Shown piece after piece: positions 31,975-40,671 of a DNA stretch of 64,000 nucleotides. The stretch covers positions 62,001 to 126,000 of the forward strand of contig NZ_ATCL01000020.1 of the NCBI RefSeq assembly GCF_000416965.1. Reading direction: 5' to 3'. Position numbers and translations under genes: made by a program. The first letter of the stretch is position 1, and each line of letters starts with the position of its first letter. The DNA is from Exiguobacterium chiriqhucha RW-2. GTDB lineage: Bacteria > Bacillota > Bacilli > Exiguobacteriales > Exiguobacteriaceae. The notes under the pieces are model-generated. The model was not told the DNA's origin and did no database searches. It saw only the letters and a list, made by a program, of their open reading frames with translations.

Positions 31975-32334
31975 GTCCCAATAGCTCAGCTGGATAGAGC
32001 AACGCCCTTCAAGACAAATAGGAGCCTTTATAGGGAAACAGCAACCTATAGAGTGGACGACACTATATCGGTGAAGCCTTAACAGATCATGCTGATGGTA
32101 ATACCGAGGAAACTTATTTCCTTTCGAGGACAAGGTGGTTCGAAGGACTAAAGGTCATCCTTTAGAGGTAGAGCCATTGAAGGAGCAGTTTGCTCGTGAG
32201 GTTCCGTAGAGACTACACGTGTCGCACCTGAAATGGTGAAGATATAGTCCAGACTACAAACAACACACGTTGGTGGCGAAAGCCATGGTGGTAAGCTAAG
32301 GCGTCGGTCGGGGGTTCGAATCCCTCTTGGGACA
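31975..32334 (+). tRNA. tRNA-Arg(UCU), interrupted by a group I intron in the anticodon
   Basis: Exon 1 is 31975-32009 and exon 2 is 32296-32334. Joined, they give a complete cloverleaf: acceptor GTCCCAA/TTGGGAC with discriminator A, D stem GCTC/GAGC, anticodon stem ACGCC/GGCGT with loop CTTCTAA, and T stem GGGGG/CCCTC with loop TTCGAAT. The anticodon is TCT (arginine AGA/AGG), with the intron between nucleotides 34 and 35. The CCA end is not encoded. A strong promoter and a terminator make it a single-gene unit. Without splicing the tRNA cannot decode. Confidence 0.92.
32010..32295 (+). ncRNA. Group I self-splicing intron (286 nt, no ORF) in tRNA-Arg(UCU)
   Basis: Exon 1 ends in U and the intron ends in G, as group I chemistry requires. 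The guide UAGGAG (32019-32024) pairs continuously with the ligated loop CUU|CUA, forming P1 (U-G wobble at the splice site) and P10. P2 is CTTTATAGG/CCTATAGAG; P3 is CGACAC (32058-32063)/GTGTCG (32219-32224). The R element GTAGAGACTACACG (32206-32219) and S element AAGATATAGTCC (32239-32250) form P7; P8 is CACC/GGTG; a P9 region hairpin carries a GAAA tetraloop (32274-32285). It encodes no homing endonuclease. Confidence 0.92.
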
Positions 32335-32348
32335 CTTCCATTTAAAAT

Positions 32349-32382
32349 AGAGATAGCCTCCACGGAGGTTGTCTCTTTTTTC
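32349..32382 (+). terminator. Intrinsic terminator of the tRNA-Arg unit
   Basis: AGAGATAGCCTCC (32349-32361) pairs with GGAGGTTGTCTCT (32364-32376), with one G-T pair and one mismatch, followed by TTTTTT. Confidence 0.88.
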
Positions 32383-32456
32383 GTTTTTCGGGGTATTGAT
32401 TGACAACGAATCGATTCCTAACGGAAGATGGAGATGAATGGAAAGGGTGTGGAGAG

Positions 32457-33362
32457 ATGGCAAAAGAGAAAGCGTACCCGTTTCCTGGGAACTGGTCGCG
32501 GCTTCAGAAGATGATTCAAGAGGCGGACACGGCCGGAGAACGGCAACGGGTCGAACCGATTCTGTGGGATTGGTATGAGGCAGTGCCCGGTGATCCCTTT
32601 GTTTTCATGGAACTATTCCAATGTCTGATGGAACGTCCGGAAGAACCGGAGACGCTTGAGAAACTCGAAGAACTCGTCACGACTCAGATGACGGTCGCAG
32701 AAGAACCTGCAGCCGGCGGGCTTCAAATCGCCCAGTATTACATCATGCGTGACCAACCGTTCGAGGCGGCCCATTGGATCAATCTCTATCTCGAATGGCA
32801 AGAGAAGACCGATCACGTCAACACACAAGCGCATCAAGTACTGCAAGTGTTGAAGTTGACCGAGTTCCCGGCCGCGATTGCCAAAGTGAAGCGAATCCTT
32901 CATCGAGGCGGAATCGGCGAACAGATCGAGACGCTTGAACACGTCCATTTCAATATCGACGATGTCCTCGACAACGTCTTGAAAGAGCTCCTCGTCGCGG
33001 AACGTCCAAAGTTGATGAAGTTGATCGTGCTCCAAAAAGCGTTCGACGAGTTGCCGGTCATCGAATGGACCGATCTCGGGACACGGCACCGATTGACGCA
33101 AGACGAGGCGACCGTGCATACGCAAGCGTGGGAAGCGATGACCAATCAATTGCAGCGGGTCGTGTACGGTGACGAGATTGCGACACAACTGCTTATGAAT
33201 TACATGTACACGCACTACCCGTTCACACCGCGAGAAGCGTCTGACGTGGAGGCGGCACTCGGACAGGCGAAAACGGCCATCTTGCAACACGAGGAAACTG
33301 ACGGCTTGGCAGCGGAAATCCTCGAGGCGGACATGCGTTTCACCGAGGCGTTTCTAGACTAA
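32457..33362 (+). CDS. ysoA: YsoA-like helical (TPR-like) protein
   Basis: A 301-residue, mostly alpha-helical acidic protein. Repeated helix pairs such as ETLEKLEELVTTQMTVAE, GLQIAQYYIMRDQPFEAAHWINLYLEW and HQVLQVLKLTEFPAAIAKV suggest TPR-like repeats. It occupies the position of B. subtilis ysoA, before tig. Function is unknown. The start is ATG 32457 (MAKEKAYPFPGNW) behind AAAGGGTGTGGAG; the longer frame from 32400 lacks a ribosome site. Confidence 0.75.
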   Translation: MAKEKAYPFPGNWSRLQKMIQEADTAGERQRVEPILWDWYEAVPGDPFVFMELFQCLMERPEEPETLEKLEELVTTQMTVAEEPAAGGLQIAQYYIMRDQPFEAAHWINLYLEWQEKTDHVNTQAHQVLQVLKLTEFPAAIAKVKRILHRGGIGEQIETLEHVHFNIDDVLDNVLKELLVAERPKLMKLIVLQKAFDELPVIEWTDLGTRHRLTQDEATVHTQAWEAMTNQLQRVVYGDEIATQLLMNYMYTHYPFTPREASDVEAALGQAKTAILQHEETDGLAAEILEADMRFTEAFLD

Positions 33363-33388
33363 ATCCTTGTGTGCAGTCGCCGGATTTA

Positions 33389-33397
33389 TGCTATAAT
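33389..33397 (+). promoter_or_regulatory. tig promoter, extended -10
   Basis: TGCTATAAT is an extended -10 box (TGn-TATAAT), with a weak TTGTGT at 33367-33372 as possible -35. It is 53 nt before the tig start. Confidence 0.65.
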
Positions 33398-33450
33398 ACG
33401 GATTGTTGTACATTCTTGTACGTATAAACGAATTGTTGGAGGGACTTAGC

Positions 33451-34743
33451 ATGACAGCAAAATGGGAAAAAACATCAGGTAGCCAAGGCGTACTCACGTA
33501 CGAAGCACCTGCAGAAGCTTTTGATAAAGCAGTCGACGCCGCATTCAAAGATGTCGTCAAAACTTTGAACGTGCCTGGCTTCCGTAAAGGGAAATTGCCA
33601 CGCCCAATGTTCAACAAAATGTACGGAGAAGAAGCACTCTATCAAGATGCGCTCGATATCCTCTACCGTGACACAGTTCAAGGTGCGGTCGAGGAAGCTG
33701 GTTTCGAACCAATCGCTCTCGAAAACATCGATGTAGACGGCACGCTCGAAAAAGGCAAACCTGTAACGTTCAAAGTAACGTTCGTCGTTGAGCCAGAAGC
33801 TGAGCTTGGCGAATACAAAGGTCTCGAGTACGAAGCTGTTGAAACAACAGTCACTGACGAAGAAGTTGCAGCTGAACTTGACGCGCTTCAACAGCAAGGC
33901 GCAGAGCTTGCTGTCAAAGAAGGCGCAATCGAAAACGGCGATACAGCTGTCTTTGATTTCGCAGGTTTCGCTGACGGAGAGCAATTCGAAGGCGGCACGG
34001 CTGAAAACTACACGCTCGAAATCGGTTCAGGCCAATTCATCCCTGGATTCGAAGAGCAAATGGTCGGCTTGACGGCTGGCGAAGAAAAAGACGTTGAAGT
34101 AACATTCCCTGAAGAGTACCACGCTGATAACTTGGCGGGTAAACCAGCGACATTCAAAGTCAAACTTCACGAAGTCAAAGCGAAGCAAGTTCCTGAGCTC
34201 GACGACGAGTTCGCAAAAGACATCGACGAGTCAGTTTCATCACTCGACGAGTTGAAAGCGAAAATCCGTGAGCGTTTAGAAACTGCGAAGAAACAAGAAG
34301 CGGAAGGCACAATGCGCGACCAACTCGTCGAGCAAGCAACAGCTAACGCAACAATCGACGTACCTGCAGTACTCGTTGACCAAGAAGTAGATCGCATGGT
34401 TCAAGAGTTCGGCACACGTGTTTCTTCACAAGGAATCGACCTCGACATGTACTTCCAGCTTACTGGAACGACTGAAGAAGCGATGCGCGAAGAGATGAAA
34501 GAGCAAGCTGAAGAGCGCGTTAAAGCTCGTCTCGTCTTGAAAGCAATCGCTGAGAAAGAAGCGATCGAAGTGTCTGACGAAGATGCTGAGAAAGAACTCG
34601 AAGAAATGTCTAAACTTTACAACATCGCACCGGATCAACTCCGCACGATGCTCGCGCCACAAGGCGGAATCGAGACACTTAAAGGTGACCTCAAATTCCG
34701 TAAAGCGATCGACGTTCTCGTTGAAAACGGGAAAGCGAAGTAA
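33451..34743 (+). CDS. tig: Trigger factor (ribosome-associated chaperone, PPIase)
   Basis: A 430-residue trigger factor. The N-terminal ribosome-binding domain has GFRKGKLPRPMF (about residues 43-54), an FKBP-type PPIase domain (about 160-245) contains DTAVFDFAGFADGEQFEGGTAENYTLEIGSGQFIPGFEEQM, and a long C-terminal helical chaperone domain follows. It assists folding of nascent chains. ATG 33451 follows TTGGAGGGACTTAGC. Codon use looks like a highly expressed gene. Monocistronic, with its own promoter and terminator. Confidence 0.96.
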   Translation: MTAKWEKTSGSQGVLTYEAPAEAFDKAVDAAFKDVVKTLNVPGFRKGKLPRPMFNKMYGEEALYQDALDILYRDTVQGAVEEAGFEPIALENIDVDGTLEKGKPVTFKVTFVVEPEAELGEYKGLEYEAVETTVTDEEVAAELDALQQQGAELAVKEGAIENGDTAVFDFAGFADGEQFEGGTAENYTLEIGSGQFIPGFEEQMVGLTAGEEKDVEVTFPEEYHADNLAGKPATFKVKLHEVKAKQVPELDDEFAKDIDESVSSLDELKAKIRERLETAKKQEAEGTMRDQLVEQATANATIDVPAVLVDQEVDRMVQEFGTRVSSQGIDLDMYFQLTGTTEEAMREEMKEQAEERVKARLVLKAIAEKEAIEVSDEDAEKELEEMSKLYNIAPDQLRTMLAPQGGIETLKGDLKFRKAIDVLVENGKAK

Positions 34744-34755
34744 TCGGATGACAGA

Positions 34756-34787
34756 AGGACGGCTGCCTAGCAGTCGTCCTTTTTTTC
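34756..34787 (+). terminator. Intrinsic terminator of tig
   Basis: AGGACGGCTGC (34756-34766) pairs with GCAGTCGTCCT (34770-34780), followed by a run of seven or more T residues. Confidence 0.93.
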
Positions 34788-34814
34788 GTCACGACACTTT
34801 GCATGTGTTTATCT

Positions 34815-34843
34815 TTGATGAAGTGATTTGTTCATGCTACAAT
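34815..34843 (+). promoter_or_regulatory. clpX promoter
   Basis: TTGATG (34815-34820), 17 nt, TACAAT (34838-34843), preceded by TGC (extended -10). It predicts a leader of about 105 nt. Confidence 0.75.
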
Positions 34844-34857
34844 TATTGCAACGCAGA

Positions 34858-34926
34858 GATGTAAATGTCTTTTCACGGTGCATGCGCACCTGGGAATACA
34901 AATAGGCGATTTATCGCACTTACATC
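34858..34926 (+). promoter_or_regulatory. Structured clpX leader (candidate three-way junction)
   Basis: GATGTAA (34858-34864) can pair with TTACATC (34920-34926), enclosing two hairpins: GGTGC-ATGC-GCACC (34877-34890) and GCGA-TTTA-TCGC (34906-34917). The element ends 12 nt before the AGAAGGGGTG ribosome site. I do not recognise a known riboswitch class; it may be a protein- or temperature-responsive leader or simply a stable 5' end. Confidence 0.4.
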
Positions 34927-34953
34927 CATTTTCATTTAGAAGGGGTGTACCGA

Positions 34954-36222
34954 ATGTTCAAATTTAACGAGGAAAAGGGGCAACTCAAGTGCTCGTTTTG
35001 CGGAAAATCGCAAGAACAAGTCCGTAAATTAGTCGCCGGTCCTGGCGTATACATTTGTGACGAATGTATCGAACTTTGCAATGAAATCGTTGAGGAAGAG
35101 CTCGGTGTGGAGGAAGAAGTTGAATTTAAAGACATTCCAAAACCACAAGAGATTCGTAACATCCTAGACGATTATGTCATTGGTCAAGACCGCGCCAAAC
35201 GTGCGCTTTCAGTAGCTGTCTATAACCACTATAAACGCATCAACGCCGGTGGCCGTTCTGATGATGTCGAACTTTCGAAGTCGAACATCGTCATGATTGG
35301 ACCAACGGGTAGCGGTAAGACGCTTCTCGCTCAGACGATGGCTCGCGTCTTGAACGTCCCGTTCGCAATCGCGGACGCGACGAGCTTGACGGAAGCCGGT
35401 TACGTCGGGGAAGACGTCGAGAACATCTTGCTCAAGTTGATTCAATCGGCTGACTATGATGTCGAGAAGGCTGAAAAAGGGATTATCTACATCGATGAAA
35501 TCGATAAGATTGCCCGTAAGTCGGAAAACCCATCGATCACGCGTGACGTATCGGGTGAAGGCGTTCAGCAGGCACTTCTTAAAATTTTGGAAGGTACGGT
35601 CGCAAGCGTGCCGCCGCAAGGTGGACGTAAGCATCCGCATCAAGAGTTCATCCAAATCGATACGACGAACATCTTGTTCATCGTCGGCGGCGCGTTCGCT
35701 GGCATCGAAGCGGTCGTCAAACGCCGCATCGGGAAGAAAGTCATCGGATTTGGGAACGACCAAGAAAACCGCGAGTTGACGCAAGAAGACTTGCTCGCCC
35801 GCGCGCTTCCGGAAGACCTTCAGAAGTTCGGATTGATTCCGGAATTCATCGGTCGTTTACCGGTCATGGCGACGCTCACGACGCTTGACGAAGAAGCACT
35901 CGTCGAGATCTTGACGAAGCCGAAGAACGCCCTCGTTCGTCAGTACGAGAAAATGCTCGAACTCGACGATGTCGAACTCTCGTTCACAGACGAGGCGTTG
36001 GTTGAAATCGCCAAACTTGCGATCAAACGTAAGACAGGCGCACGCGGTCTCCGCTCGATTATCGAAGAAATGATGCTCGATGTGATGTTCACTGTCCCAT
36101 CGCGCGACGATATCGAGAAAGTCATCATCACGGATGAAACGATTACGGGTCTTGCCGGTCCGAAATACGTACTTCGCGATGGTACTGTCGAACAGACAGG
36201 CGACAATAAAGAGACAGCATAA
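34954..36222 (+). CDS. clpX: ATP-dependent Clp protease ATP-binding subunit ClpX
   Basis: A 422-residue AAA+ unfoldase. The N-terminal zinc-binding domain has CSFCGKS and CDECIELC (residues about 12-39), Walker A is [10 protein letters not shown], Walker B is [10 protein letters not shown], and the ClpP-docking IGF loop is [10 protein letters not shown]. It delivers substrates to ClpP. ATG 34954 is 7-8 nt after AGAAGGGGTG; an upstream in-frame GTG at 34945 overlaps that site. The terminator that follows separates it from lonA. Confidence 0.97.
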   Translation: MFKFNEEKGQLKCSFCGKSQEQVRKLVAGPGVYICDECIELCNEIVEEELGVEEEVEFKDIPKPQEIRNILDDYVIGQDRAKRALSVAVYNHYKRINAGGRSDDVELSKSNIVMIGPTGSGKTLLAQTMARVLNVPFAIADATSLTEAGYVGEDVENILLKLIQSADYDVEKAEKGIIYIDEIDKIARKSENPSITRDVSGEGVQQALLKILEGTVASVPPQGGRKHPHQEFIQIDTTNILFIVGGAFAGIEAVVKRRIGKKVIGFGNDQENRELTQEDLLARALPEDLQKFGLIPEFIGRLPVMATLTTLDEEALVEILTKPKNALVRQYEKMLELDDVELSFTDEALVEIAKLAIKRKTGARGLRSIIEEMMLDVMFTVPSRDDIEKVIITDETITGLAGPKYVLRDGTVEQTGDNKETA

Positions 36223-36231
36223 TTTTGAACG

Positions 36232-36275
36232 AAAAAGGCTCAAACACTCGGCACATCCGAGTTTTGGGCCTTTTT
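36232..36275 (+). terminator. Intrinsic terminator between clpX and lonA
   Basis: AAAAAGGCTCAAACACTCGG and CCGAGTTTTGGGCCTTTTT form a long stem with a one-base bulge, a 5-nt loop and a T-tract. It ends 17 nt before the lonA start, so some read-through or processing may feed lonA. Confidence 0.88.
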
Positions 36276-36292
36276 GCACAGGAGGCGTTGTA

Positions 36293-38593
36293 ATGGAACA
36301 ATTACCAATCCTTCCTTTGCGTGGAGTCGTGGTGTATCCGCTCATCGGAGTGACAATCGACGTGGGGCGTCCGCTCTCCCTACGAGCACTCCTTGCCGCA
36401 AAGGAACACGAGACAGATTTGATTGTTGTGACACAAAAAGAGACGGGGAAAGAATCACCTGAACCGGAAGACTTGTACGCGATCGGGACACGCGTCCATA
36501 TCGCCAAGATGAGCGAGCTGTCGAACGAGACAGTCCGCGTCCGCTTGGTCGGGAAAGAACGCGTCAAGATCAACTCGATTGAAGAGACGAAGGAAGGCTG
36601 GTTCGCAGACGTCGAGCCACTTGAACTCGTCGAAGGGGAAGAAGTCGAGCGGACGGCACTCGTGCGCTTATTGAAAGAACAGTTCGGAAAACTCGTCGGG
36701 TCCATCAAAGGATTGTCACCGGACGAGCGTCGTCGTTTCGAGATGTATGAACGGCTCGAGTCGTTGACCGACTATATCGCTTCGAAGCTCGACGTCGACG
36801 TCGACATCCGCCAAGCGATGCTCGAAGAACCGGACGCCGTCAAACGCGGCTTAGAGCTGCTCGAGATTATGACGCACGAGGTCGAGATCATCGAGCTCGA
36901 GCAAGAGTTGCGCGAACGGACGAAGAAGACGATCGAACAGGCACAAAAAGAGTACTATTTGCGCGAACAGATGAAGACGATTCAGCAAGAGCTCGGCGAC
37001 CAGTCGCAAGAGTCTGAACCGAACCGTCTCCGTGAGAAACTCGAGGCGCTCGATTTGCCTGAGACGACACGGAAGAACGTCATGCGCGAAGCCGAGCGGT
37101 TGAACGTCGTCCCGGCGACGTCACCCGAGTATGCCGTCATCCGCAACTATCTCGACTGGATCGCCTCGCTCCCGTGGGGCATCGAGACGGAAGATAAACT
37201 CGACGTCAAACATGCGGCCGATGTGTTAGATGACGACCACTACGGGCTCGAGTCGGTGAAAGACCGAATCCTCGAGTACTTGGCGGTCCGTCAATTGACG
37301 AACTCGCTCCGTGGACCGATTCTTTGTCTCGCCGGACCTCCAGGGGTCGGGAAGACGTCACTCGCCCGCTCGATCGCGTCGGCGCTCGAACGTCACTTCG
37401 TCCGTGTCTCGCTAGGCGGAGTGCGTGACGAGGCCGAGATTCGTGGGCACCGTCGCACATACATCGGTGCGATGCCAGGCCGCATCATCCGTGGTTTGAA
37501 ACAGGCCGAGAGCAAGAACCCGGTGTTCTTGCTCGACGAGATCGACAAGATGGCGTCCGATTTCCGGGGTGATCCGGCGTCGGCCATGCTCGAAGTGCTC
37601 GACCCGGAACAGAACGTCTCGTTCTCGGACCACTATATCGAGGAACCGTTCGACTTATCGAACGTGCTCTTCATCGCGACGGCGAACGACGTCTCGCAAA
37701 TTCCGGCGCCGCTCCTTGACCGGATGGAACTCATCCAAATCGGCGGCTACACGGAACTCGAGAAAGTCGAGATCGCCAAGCGTCACTTGGTACCGAAACA
37801 GTATAAAGAGCACGGCTTGAAGAAGAGCCAGCTCACGATTAAAGAGGACGCACTTTACGAAGTCGTTCGCCGTTACACGCGTGAGGCCGGTGTCCGGAAC
37901 TTGGAACGCGTCATCGGTTCACTTTGCCGGAAAGCGGCGAAGCAAATTGCCATCGGCGAGAAGAAACGCGTCACCGTCTCATTGAAGAGCCTCGGCGACT
38001 ACCTCGGGAAACCGAAGTACCGCTACGGCAAAGGGGAGACGGAAGACTCGATCGGTGCTGTCACCGGACTCGCTTACACGGCGTTCGGGGGCGACACGCT
38101 CACGATTGAAGTTGCACTCGCACCTGGTAAAGGCAAGCTCCAGTTGACGGGGAAACTCGGTGACGTCATGCAAGAGTCGGCGCAGACGGCGTATAGCTAC
38201 GTCCGTTCAAACGCGGAACGGTTCGGGATTGACCCGACGTTCTACGAGCGCCAAGACGTGCATATCCACGTGCCGGAAGGTGCCGTCCCGAAAGACGGTC
38301 CGTCGGCGGGGATTACAATCGCGACGGCGCTCATCTCGGCGTTGACCGGCAAGAAAGTCCGCCGTGACATCGGGATGACCGGGGAAATCACGCTCCGCGG
38401 CCGCGTCCTGCCAATCGGTGGATTGAAAGAGAAAGCGCTCGCCGCACACCGAGCCGGCTTGACGACCATCGTCATTCCGAAAGACAATGAGCGTGACATC
38501 GATGACATTCAAGACACCGTCCGTGAGAAACTGACGTTCGTCCCGGTCACGACGCTCGATCAAGTATTAGAAGTAGCATTTGGAGGAAATTAA
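36293..38593 (+). CDS. lonA: ATP-dependent protease LonA
   Basis: A 766-residue Lon. The N-terminal substrate domain starts [14 protein letters not shown]. The AAA+ module has Walker [16 protein letters not shown] and Walker [12 protein letters not shown], and the C-terminal protease domain carries catalytic Ser in [15 protein letters not shown] and Lys in [14 protein letters not shown]. It degrades misfolded and regulatory proteins. ATG 36293 follows GGAGGCGTTGTA; upstream in-frame codons lie within clpX. The lonB gene found between clpX and lonA in sporulating Bacillus is missing. engB starts 3 nt after the stop. Confidence 0.97.
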   Translation: MEQLPILPLRGVVVYPLIGVTIDVGRPLSLRALLAAKEHETDLIVVTQKETGKESPEPEDLYAIGTRVHIAKMSELSNETVRVRLVGKERVKINSIEETKEGWFADVEPLELVEGEEVERTALVRLLKEQFGKLVGSIKGLSPDERRRFEMYERLESLTDYIASKLDVDVDIRQAMLEEPDAVKRGLELLEIMTHEVEIIELEQELRERTKKTIEQAQKEYYLREQMKTIQQELGDQSQESEPNRLREKLEALDLPETTRKNVMREAERLNVVPATSPEYAVIRNYLDWIASLPWGIETEDKLDVKHAADVLDDDHYGLESVKDRILEYLAVRQLTNSLRGPILCLAGPPGVGKTSLARSIASALERHFVRVSLGGVRDEAEIRGHRRTYIGAMPGRIIRGLKQAESKNPVFLLDEIDKMASDFRGDPASAMLEVLDPEQNVSFSDHYIEEPFDLSNVLFIATANDVSQIPAPLLDRMELIQIGGYTELEKVEIAKRHLVPKQYKEHGLKKSQLTIKEDALYEVVRRYTREAGVRNLERVIGSLCRKAAKQIAIGEKKRVTVSLKSLGDYLGKPKYRYGKGETEDSIGAVTGLAYTAFGGDTLTIEVALAPGKGKLQLTGKLGDVMQESAQTAYSYVRSNAERFGIDPTFYERQDVHIHVPEGAVPKDGPSAGITIATALISALTGKKVRRDIGMTGEITLRGRVLPIGGLKEKALAAHRAGLTTIVIPKDNERDIDDIQDTVREKLTFVPVTTLDQVLEVAFGGN

Positions 38594-38596
38594 ATA

Positions 38597-39193
38597 ATGA
38601 AAATCACTAAAGCAGAATTTGTCACGAGTGCCGTCGCACCTGACCATTACCCGATTCATGAGTTACCGGAAGTCGCACTCGCCGGACGTTCGAACGTCGG
38701 GAAGTCATCGTTCATCAACAAGATTTGTCAGCGCAAAGCACTCGCACGGACGTCTTCGAAGCCAGGGAAGACGCAGACGCTGAACTTCTTCAACATCAAC
38801 GATGAAATCATGTTCGTCGACGTGCCGGGCTATGGCTACGCGAAAGTCTCAAAGACGGAGCGGGAGAAGTGGGGCATCATGATGGAGCAATATTTGACGT
38901 CACAGAGCGCGCTTCGCGGCGTCGTCCTGTTGGTCGATATCCGTCATGAGCCGTCAAGTGACGACGTGACGATGTACAACTTCTTGAAGCATTACGAGAT
39001 TCCGGTCATCGTCGTGGCAACGAAGCTCGATAAAATCAAAAAAGCGCAGCGTCAAAAACATGAAGCGGCCGTCAAACGCAAGCTTCAATTTGAATCGACT
39101 GACCGATTCGTCGCGTTCTCGGCGGAGACGGCAGAAGGCAAAGACGAAGCGTGGAAAGCGATTTACGATTTATTGACACGCGAAGAAGATTGA
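38597..39193 (+). CDS. engB: Ribosome biogenesis GTP-binding protein EngB (YsxC/YihA)
   Basis: A 198-residue GTPase with G1 [13 protein letters not shown]3 DVPGYGYA (typical EngB form) and G4 TKLDKI, and the helix [14 protein letters not shown] in the switch I region. It is needed for assembly of the 50S ribosomal subunit. It follows lonA by 3 nt behind GGAGGAAATTAAATA, so the two are coupled, as in Bacillus lonA-ysxC. A strong terminator follows. Confidence 0.96.
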   Translation: MKITKAEFVTSAVAPDHYPIHELPEVALAGRSNVGKSSFINKICQRKALARTSSKPGKTQTLNFFNINDEIMFVDVPGYGYAKVSKTEREKWGIMMEQYLTSQSALRGVVLLVDIRHEPSSDDVTMYNFLKHYEIPVIVVATKLDKIKKAQRQKHEAAVKRKLQFESTDRFVAFSAETAEGKDEAWKAIYDLLTREED

Positions 39194-39196
39194 CCG

Positions 39197-39224
39197 AAGA
39201 CGAGGGCAACCCCTCGTCTTTTTT
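39197..39224 (+). terminator. Intrinsic terminator of lonA-engB
   Basis: AAGACGAGGG (39197-39206) pairs with CCCTCGTCTT (39211-39220), followed by a T-tract. Confidence 0.93.
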
Positions 39225-39234
39225 GTTTTCAGGG

Positions 39235-39262
39235 TTACGAGAGCGGGTAATTATCGTATAAT
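39235..39262 (+). promoter_or_regulatory. Promoter of the AI-2E family permease gene
   Basis: TTACGA (39235-39240), 16 nt, TATAAT (39257-39262), about 45 nt upstream of the start codon. Confidence 0.55.
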
Positions 39263-39307
39263 TGTCCTAATTACATAAGACAAGAGAATAGAGAACGAGG
39301 TGGAAAG

Positions 39308-40486
39308 ATGCAAATCATGTTTCAGAACAAATGGTACCGCTTTTTATTTTGGACGCTGACGATTTTCTTGGTCATCTGGGTCGGGACGGAGATTTCATTC
39401 GTATTCGAACCAATCCAAGTCATTTTGGCGCTCGTCACGGTACCGCTCATCATTGCCGGACTTTTTTATTATTTCTTAGTGGGGATTGTCGATTTCTTAG
39501 AAAAACGGATGGACGGCAAACGGCCGCTCGCCGTCGGGATTACGCTAGGTGGACTCGTGTTGATTTTTACGCTCGTCTTCAGCATCCTTGGCCCAGTACT
39601 CGCGGAGCAGGTGACGTCACTCGTTAACGCGATGCCGAGCATTGCCAAGGAATTGCAGGTACAGGCGTTCGCCGTTCGTGACTCGCTCATGCAAAATGAG
39701 TTCTTGTCACGCTTCATCGCCGAGAATGACGATATGTTCACCGACTTCACGAACAACGTGACGTCGTATCTCGGAGACGTCTTCGGGAATGTCGCGTCAT
39801 CGTTCGGTCGTCTTGTCGGCTTCATCACGTCGGCCGTCATCACAATCGTCGTCATTCCATTCATGCTTTTGTATATGTTACTTGACGGGAAACGTCTTCC
39901 GGACTCAATCGTGAAGTTGTTGCCGTCGAGCTATGAGCGTGAGACACGCAACATTTTGCATGACATGCATACGACGGTTAAAAACTACGTCCATGCCCAG
40001 TTGATCGTGGCGTTCTTCGTCGGAATCACGTCGCTCATCGGATTATGGATTATCGGACTCGACTATGCCATCCTACTCGCGCTCTTCATGATGGTGACGA
40101 ACATCATCCCGTACGTCGGACCGTTCCTCGGTGCGGCACCGGCCGTTGTCGTCGCTTTCATCCAAGATCCGATTAAAGTACTTTGGGTCATCGTCGTCAT
40201 CATCATCGTCCAACAGATCGAATCGAACGTCATCTCGCCGCTCATCCAAGGCAAGTCACTCAAGGTGCACCCGCTGACGATCATCATCGTCTTGCTCGTC
40301 GCCGGGAACTTGGCCGGGATTATCGGGATGCTCATCGCGGTTCCGTTCTACGCGGTGGCGAAAGTCGTCGTTCAAAATATCGTTCGCATTTACAAGCTGA
40401 GGGAACGGAAACATTACCTCGAAGCGGAGGAAGAAGAAAAGACTCAAGAGAGTACAATCATCACCGATCCATCCTCTTTAAAATGA
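39308..40486 (+). CDS. AI-2E family transporter (PerM/YueF-like)
   Basis: A 392-residue membrane protein with about eight helices. An amphipathic region (residues about 85-150) separates the first three from the rest. The segments NIIPYVGPFLGAAPAVVVA and SNVISPLIQGKSLKVHPLTII are the family hallmark. Members are named for the autoinducer-2 exporter TqsA, but some act as Na+(Li+)/H+ antiporters, so the substrate is open. The gene is monocistronic, between engB and hemA, a position where B. subtilis has no such gene. Confidence 0.85.
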   Translation: MQIMFQNKWYRFLFWTLTIFLVIWVGTEISFVFEPIQVILALVTVPLIIAGLFYYFLVGIVDFLEKRMDGKRPLAVGITLGGLVLIFTLVFSILGPVLAEQVTSLVNAMPSIAKELQVQAFAVRDSLMQNEFLSRFIAENDDMFTDFTNNVTSYLGDVFGNVASSFGRLVGFITSAVITIVVIPFMLLYMLLDGKRLPDSIVKLLPSSYERETRNILHDMHTTVKNYVHAQLIVAFFVGITSLIGLWIIGLDYAILLALFMMVTNIIPYVGPFLGAAPAVVVAFIQDPIKVLWVIVVIIIVQQIESNVISPLIQGKSLKVHPLTIIIVLLVAGNLAGIIGMLIAVPFYAVAKVVVQNIVRIYKLRERKHYLEAEEEEKTQESTIITDPSSLK

Positions 40487-40492
40487 GGAATC

Positions 40493-40531
40493 AAGTAGAA
40501 ATGGTCTCTATGTCCGTTTCTACTTTTTTTT
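40493..40531 (+). terminator. Intrinsic terminator of the AI-2E permease gene
   Basis: AAGTAGAAA (40493-40501) pairs with TTTCTACTT (40517-40525) and leads into eight T residues; the loop is 15 nt. Confidence 0.85.
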
Positions 40532-40597
40532 GTCACAAAAAGTTCTTAAATTATTTCACAAAAATCGAACAGAAGATTATAGTTCCTAAATAAAAAT

Positions 40598-40606
40598 TGT
40601 TATAAT
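40598..40606 (+). promoter_or_regulatory. hemA promoter, extended -10
   Basis: TGTTATAAT is an extended -10 box; the -35 region (TATAGT at 40578-40583) is poor. It gives a leader of about 60 nt. Confidence 0.55.
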
Positions 40607-40671
40607 GTACGGTAGAGATGTAAAAAAGAAGAGACAACCGTCGGTGGATTTTGGATGAGGGGAAGAGGTAC

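Noticed and set aside
32148-32363. 71-codon minus-strand frame in the intron-containing tRNA
   Set aside because: It overlaps group I core elements and the tRNA exon. A homing endonuclease would be expected on the plus strand with LAGLIDADG or GIY-YIG motifs, which are absent.
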